Under the pieces are notes generated by a model. That model did no database searches. It had not been told where the DNA came from and saw only the letters and a program-made list of their open reading frames with translations. The position numbers were made by a program, and so were the translations under genes. A stretch of DNA of 64,000 nucleotides from Paraflavisolibacter caeni (GTDB lineage: Bacteria; Bacteroidota; Bacteroidia; Chitinophagales; Chitinophagaceae), in the NCBI RefSeq assembly GCF_025628885.1, contig NZ_JAOTIF010000002.1:310001-374000 (forward strand), in the 5' to 3' direction. Of the stretch, positions 60,486-64,000 are shown one piece after another; position 1 is the stretch's first letter; each line of letters opens with the position of its first letter.

Positions 60486-61760
60486 ATGAAAAAACTTTCT
60501 ATTTTCTGCTGTTGCCTTCTTCTTTTCTTTAGCACTAATGCACAATCAGATAGCGTCTATCAAACTTTAATTGGAAAAGCAAGTTTATTTCACTTGCAGG
60601 AAAATTATAAAAGCGCAATTGAGTGTTATGAACAAGCTTTTAAACTGCAAAACCCCGATGCTTTGACCGCTTATAAAGCAGCAGGTATGTATTCATTGGA
60701 CAGTAATGCAGACAGGGCATTAATTTACCTGCAAATAGCTTTAAAATCCGGCTGGACAGAAGCTGATCGGCTTGCGTTTGACCCCTATTTTGATTACCTG
60801 CGAAAAACAGAACAGGATAAATGGAAAGCAATAGAACAGGAAGCGCTTACCAAAGAACAGCAATATGGGAAAACTTTACAATTGCCTTCGTTGAGAAAAG
60901 AAATCAATTTAATGGCACTTAAAGACCAGCAATTAAGATACAAGCGGGTGCAAACCAATAATGATAATCTATTAGCAATTATAAATGGTCAGATCAACCA
61001 ATCAGATCTCAATAACCTGGAACGTGCGAAACAGATTATCTCACAATATGGTTGGCTCAAAATATCACAGATTGGAAAAGACGGTCAGAATAATCTATGG
61101 CTTATTGTTCAACATGCAGACCAGGATGTGATGTTTCAACAAACAGCGCTGACTGCTATGGAAAAGCTAAAAGGAACAAAGGAACTTAATATGGAAAATT
61201 ATGCTTTTCTATATGACAGGGTTCAATGTAATCTTAATTACAAACAAGTATACGGAACACAGGTAGTATGGACAAACAATGGTGAAGCCTCCGGCGTCAG
61301 ACCTGTTAAAGAAGAAGATAAGGTGGATGAGCGAAGAAAAGAAATAGGATTACAACCATTGCAGATATATGCACTTACTTACGGATTTAATTATAAAGTA
61401 CCAACAACTGCACAAGCAAGACAAAATGATTCAGCGGAGAGTATAAATGTTCACTTGCTTATGGACAGTGCAAAATATTTTTATTCAAAAAGGGAATTTC
61501 AAAAAACTTATGACTACTATAATACAGCCTCTACTTTTTTAAGTGGAATGAGCAGTGCAGATAATTTTGATGCAGCTATTGTTTTTTCAAAGATTGGTGC
61601 AGTGGATAAAGATGAAAAATATAAAAGTATTGCATTGGATTTTTTGAACCTGTTATACGTCAGACAAAATTTAACCAAAACGCAATTGCTTTCACAACCT
61701 GCTTTTAAAGTATTGTATAAAGAGCCACGTTGGAAGGATATGATTAAACAATTGAACTAA
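60486..61760 (+). CDS. Exported TPR / DUF6624-type protein
   Basis: A 424-residue protein with a signal peptide (MKKLSIFCCCLLLFFSTNAQ). Residues 25-110 read as TPR-like helices (NYKSAIECYEQAFKLQNPDALTAYKAAGMY). The region about 185-300 (SQYGWLKISQIGKDGQNNLWLIVQHADQDVMFQQ, YAFLYDRVQCNLNYKQVYGTQ, VDERRKEIGLQPLQIYAL) has the pattern of DUF6624, a domain of unknown function common in exported Bacteroidota proteins. Further TPR-like helices make the C-terminus. The start is 19 bases after the GTATGCC core, so this gene also fits the cassette arrangement. Confidence 0.8.
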   Translation: MKKLSIFCCCLLLFFSTNAQSDSVYQTLIGKASLFHLQENYKSAIECYEQAFKLQNPDALTAYKAAGMYSLDSNADRALIYLQIALKSGWTEADRLAFDPYFDYLRKTEQDKWKAIEQEALTKEQQYGKTLQLPSLRKEINLMALKDQQLRYKRVQTNNDNLLAIINGQINQSDLNNLERAKQIISQYGWLKISQIGKDGQNNLWLIVQHADQDVMFQQTALTAMEKLKGTKELNMENYAFLYDRVQCNLNYKQVYGTQVVWTNNGEASGVRPVKEEDKVDERRKEIGLQPLQIYALTYGFNYKVPTTAQARQNDSAESINVHLLMDSAKYFYSKREFQKTYDYYNTASTFLSGMSSADNFDAAIVFSKIGAVDKDEKYKSIALDFLNLLYVRQNLTKTQLLSQPAFKVLYKEPRWKDMIKQLN

Positions 61761-61903
61761 TATCACGCTCTCAGCTATGCTGAACCGTTATAAGCAACCC
61801 TGTTGAAACACTCCTTAATATTCACAGATATTTAGCATTGACTGTTTTCTATTTACAATTGTTGCGTTTTACTTTAGTTACCCAATCACCAAAACTGTTC
61901 ATT

Positions 61904-62479
61904 ATGAGAAAACTTCTATTATTAGCCTTTGCTACCACTTTATTCAAATTTTCATCTGCGCAAATCACCAAAGGTAATTGGCTAGTGGGCGGCAACATTG
62001 CTTTTACCCACTCTAGACCAAAGATAACCGGATTCGATGGGGAAAGTGAACTTGATGCTGCTGTGAATACAGGTTATTTCTTTATAAATAAATTAGCCGC
62101 AGGTGTTCGTCTGCATACACAAATTGCAAAAGAGAAGATCACTCATCCAGATGGGTCTAAACAGAAAATTGTTCAACGAAACGTTGGTTTTGGTCCATTC
62201 CTTCGCTATTACGTCCTGGCTCCAGATAAGCATGTTAACCTATTTGGTGATGCAGGTCTTTTGTACAACATCAATTCAAATAATACCAATAGTGTTCACA
62301 GCAAGTCATTAACCTCGTCTTTGGGTGCTGGTGCTGTGGTTTTTCTTAACCAGATCGTTGGCCTGGAAGGATTGCTTTCATACAGTCATTATGCATTAGT
62401 GGACACTGATTCTGATTACAGTAGCAATGACTTTCAGTTCAAAGTAGGGCTGCAAGTTCATTTGCGAAAAGCGAAATAA
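61904..62479 (+). CDS. Outer-membrane beta-barrel protein
   Basis: A 191-residue exported protein from ATG 61904 (the upstream TTG reading lacks a signal). Signal peptide MRKLLLLAFATTLFKFSSAQ, then GNWLVGGNIAFTHSRP and repeated alternating strands (GYFFINKLAAGVRLHTQIA, VGFGPFLRYYVLAPDKHVNLFGDAGLLYNIN, SLGAGAVVFLNQIVGLEGLLSYSHYAL), ending with the aromatic-poor strand FQFKVGLQVHLRKAK. The length and strand count suit an 8-strand OmpA/OmpW-like barrel. A CCGTTATAAGC (61784-61794) in the spacer is a weak core-like element. Confidence 0.8.
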   Translation: MRKLLLLAFATTLFKFSSAQITKGNWLVGGNIAFTHSRPKITGFDGESELDAAVNTGYFFINKLAAGVRLHTQIAKEKITHPDGSKQKIVQRNVGFGPFLRYYVLAPDKHVNLFGDAGLLYNINSNNTNSVHSKSLTSSLGAGAVVFLNQIVGLEGLLSYSHYALVDTDSDYSSNDFQFKVGLQVHLRKAK

Positions 62480-62641
62480 AAACAAGGGATGCTTACAACA
62501 ATGGATTTATTAACGGTATTTGATTACTAAGCTTTTGTAACCAAGATGTCAGCCCTTTTACAAATACCTTGAATCGTCGTTGGCTGAAATGCCTTGAGAA
62601 CCCTCTTTTGAAAAATGGATTCCCAAAACGGGAACTTTCTC

Positions 62642-62649
62642 TACCTTTG
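62642..62649 (+). promoter_or_regulatory. TAnnTTTG -7 box before higBA
   Basis: TACCTTTG is an exact match to the Bacteroidota -7 element, 14 bases before the TTG start of the toxin gene. No -33 TTTG is seen at the usual 19-21 base distance; the nearest (62607-62610) is further away. Confidence 0.5.
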
Positions 62650-62663
62650 TTACAAAAGACAGC

Positions 62664-62957
62664 TTGAGAGTTATAGCTAAGAAGACACTACGGGACTTCT
62701 GGGTCAAACACCCGGACAGTGAACAGCAACTGAAAGCATGGTACCAGGAAGCTGAAGACGCAAAGTGGAAAGGACCTAATGAAATCAAAAGAGATTATCC
62801 GAGTGCTTCTTTTCTGGTGGACAACAGGGTGGTGTTTAACATCAAAGGCAATCATTTCCAACTGATCGTGAAGATCAACTATGCATACGGAATGGTGTGG
62901 ATCAGATTTGTGGGCACGCATGCGCAGTATGACAAAATTGACGCAACAACAATCTAA
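62664..62957 (+). CDS. higB: HigB-type mRNA interferase toxin
   Basis: A 97-residue toxin of the HigB (RelE superfamily, HigB_toxin) type. The pattern is VIAKKTLRDFWVKHPDSEQQLKAWYQEAEDAKWKGPNEIKRDYPSASFL and ending NINYAY-like KINYAYGMVWIRFVGTHAQYDKID; the last GTHAQYDKID is the hallmark. The start must be TTG 62664, as there is no suitable ATG before the conserved region. HigB cleaves mRNA on the ribosome. It precedes the antitoxin gene, the typical HigBA order, by 13 bases. Confidence 0.92.
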   Translation: MRVIAKKTLRDFWVKHPDSEQQLKAWYQEAEDAKWKGPNEIKRDYPSASFLVDNRVVFNIKGNHFQLIVKINYAYGMVWIRFVGTHAQYDKIDATTI

Positions 62958-62970
62958 ACAGGGAACAGCA

Positions 62971-63327
62971 ATGACCATTAAACCGATAAAAACAAAGAAA
63001 GACTATCAGGCAGCCATGGAAAGATTAGAGATGATCTTCGATGCAAAGCCGGGAACTCCTGAAGGTGACGAGCTGGAGGTGTTGGGCATTCTTATCGACA
63101 AATACGAGCAGGAGCGCTATCCCATTGGCTTTCCGGACCCAATTGAAGCCATAAAGTTCCGTATGGAGCAGTTGGGCTATAGCCAAGGTGACTTGGCCAA
63201 GATAGTTGGGCTCAAAAGCCGTGCAAGTGAGATCCTAAACAAGAAACGTAAGCTGACACTGGAAATGATCCGCCAGTTGCACCAGGTATTGGGCATTCCT
63301 ACTGATGTATTGATTCAGAGCTACTAA
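62971..63327 (+). CDS. higA: HigA-type antitoxin
   Basis: A 118-residue antitoxin, start ATG 62971 after a GGGAAC ribosome-binding-like sequence; an upstream ATG (62929) that overlaps the toxin gene is less likely. The N-terminal half (KTKKDYQAAMERLEMIFDAKPGTPEGDELEVLGILIDKYEQERYPI) binds the toxin, and the C-terminal half (AIKFRMEQLGYSQGDLAKIVGLKSRASEILNKKRKLTLEMIRQLHQVLGIPTDVLI) is an Xre-type helix-turn-helix that represses the operon. Both halves are complete. Confidence 0.94.
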   Translation: MTIKPIKTKKDYQAAMERLEMIFDAKPGTPEGDELEVLGILIDKYEQERYPIGFPDPIEAIKFRMEQLGYSQGDLAKIVGLKSRASEILNKKRKLTLEMIRQLHQVLGIPTDVLIQSY

Positions 63328-63365
63328 CTGGAAAGCACTTCACCCAACGTTGCATTGAAACTATA

Positions 63366-63408
63366 GAGGGGTGACGATTATAAATGATCTTACTATTAGT
63401 CATCCCTC
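63366..63408. repeat. Inverted repeat after higA
   Basis: GAGGGGTGAC (63366-63375) and GTCATCCCTC (63399-63408) pair over 10 positions with one G-T wobble and a 23-base loop. No T run follows on either strand, so it is not a standard terminator, but it may shield the end of the higBA transcript. Confidence 0.5.
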
Positions 63409-63439
63409 ATGATTAAAAAGGGCTGATCGTTAGAGCGCT

Positions 63440-63448
63440 TACCTTTGC
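63440..63448 (+). promoter_or_regulatory. TAnnTTTGC -7 box before the symporter gene
   Basis: TACCTTTGC matches the Bacteroidota -7 consensus exactly, 14 bases before the start codon. No TTTG is found at the -33 position. Confidence 0.55.
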
Positions 63449-63462
63449 CGCCAAAAAGGGAT

Positions 63463-64000
63463 ATGAGCGAAAAGGTGACTTTGGGTAAACGGGTGTTGCA
63501 AATGCTCGCTCGCTTTGGCTTGGATCCGTTTGTTCTGCTACTGGTTGGCATGATCGTGCTGGCATACCTGTTTCCACAGGGTGGTACAGGTGAGGGGCCC
63601 TGGTCGCTCTCTTCTCTATCAGGATATGGCGTATCGTTGATCTTCTTTTTCTACGGGTTAAAATTAAATTTTGCTGAACTGAAAGCTGGCTTGCGCAACT
63701 GGAAGCTGCATGCGGTGGTTCAAATCAGCACATTCATTTTATTCCCGCTACTTGTTCTGAGCTGTAAAGGATTGTTTCATACTGATGCCTACCCATTGTG
63801 GCTGGGCGCTTTCTTCCTGGCAAGCCTGCCATCCACTGTATCTTCATCTGTAGTGATGGTGTCTATAGCAGAAGGCAACATACCGGCAGCTATATTTAAC
63901 GCCAGTATTTCAAGCATCATTGGTGTATTCATTACGCCTGTCTGGATGAGTCTGGTAATTATGGGAGGAGCAGGAAGCACAGATATGTCAGATGTTATTT
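63463..64000 (+). CDS. Bile acid:sodium symporter-like protein, 3' end cut by window
   Basis: The frame is open to the right edge with 179 residues visible from ATG 63463, preceded by AAAGGG as a possible ribosome site. The sequence MSEKVTLGKRVLQMLARFGLDPFVLLLVGMIVLAYLFPQGG is followed by spans at about 50-66, 80-98, 107-130 and 140-160, with SGYGVSLIFFFYGLKLNF and SLPSTVSSSVVMVSIAEGNIPAAIFNASISSIIGVFITPVW, the signature of the SBF-like (PF13593) group of the bile acid:sodium symporter family. The substrate of these bacterial members is generally unknown. The full protein would have about 330 residues and ten spans. Confidence 0.9.
   Translation, partial: MSEKVTLGKRVLQMLARFGLDPFVLLLVGMIVLAYLFPQGGTGEGPWSLSSLSGYGVSLIFFFYGLKLNFAELKAGLRNWKLHAVVQISTFILFPLLVLSCKGLFHTDAYPLWLGAFFLASLPSTVSSSVVMVSIAEGNIPAAIFNASISSIIGVFITPVWMSLVIMGGAGSTDMSDVI

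Noticed and set aside
63366-63408. Intrinsic terminator after higA
   Set aside because: The stem is good, but the loop is long and no T run follows on either strand.

Overview
The window looks like a chromosomal segment of a Bacteroidota bacterium, most likely of the Chitinophagaceae or a close relative. This rests on BatA-type aerotolerance genes, long arrays of 800-residue MacB/FtsX permeases, a SusC-type plug motif, TAnnTTTG-like promoter boxes, AT-leaning codon use and many small lipoproteins and outer-membrane barrels. The family-level placement is an inference from gene content; no rRNA or tRNA is visible.

Layout. 1-3.6 kb: DUF58 / BatD-like / BatA genes and rsgA, closed by a strong terminator. 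3.7-12.3 kb: housekeeping and small metabolic genes (gamma-carbonic anhydrase, class III aminotransferase, PLP histidine decarboxylase-like enzyme, DUF985 cupin, Xre-RES toxin-antitoxin pair, PQQ dehydrogenase with fused cytochrome c, exonuclease III). 12.4-18 kb: a VIT/VWA protein with an embedded SusC-like plug segment, then an ECF sigma factor, a membrane anti-sigma-like protein and a secreted partner. 18.4-26.6 kb: a large MGH1-type glycoside hydrolase, a truncated trypsin-like protease, a CreD operon with its own winged-helix regulator and two copies of one palindromic operator, a B12-binding radical SAM enzyme, a DgkA-like kinase and DUF1361.

26.7-48.9 kb is one functional block. A histidine kinase and an NtrC-type regulator diverge from an export locus containing one HlyD-type adaptor, two ABC ATPases, six tandem MacB/FtsX permeases and a TolC-type outer-membrane channel. 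An 18-base near-identical site precedes both the adaptor and the second ATPase, so the regulator may bind both ends of the block. Intergenic spaces here carry a dispersed 11-base repeat placed just after stop codons, and a 13-copy heptanucleotide tandem repeat.

49.5-62.5 kb is an accessory region: same-strand small genes of unrelated function, several broken, separated by 100-180 base spacers. At least five spacers belong to two degenerate repeat families whose conserved block lies at a fixed distance (43 or 49 bases) from a terminal GTT-type core. This resembles an integron-style gene-cassette array, although no integrase is in view. Set into it on the opposite strand is a 1082-residue protein that I recognise as a pyrophosphate-dependent PEP carboxykinase. 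The window ends with a HigBA pair and the start of a bile acid:sodium symporter-like gene.
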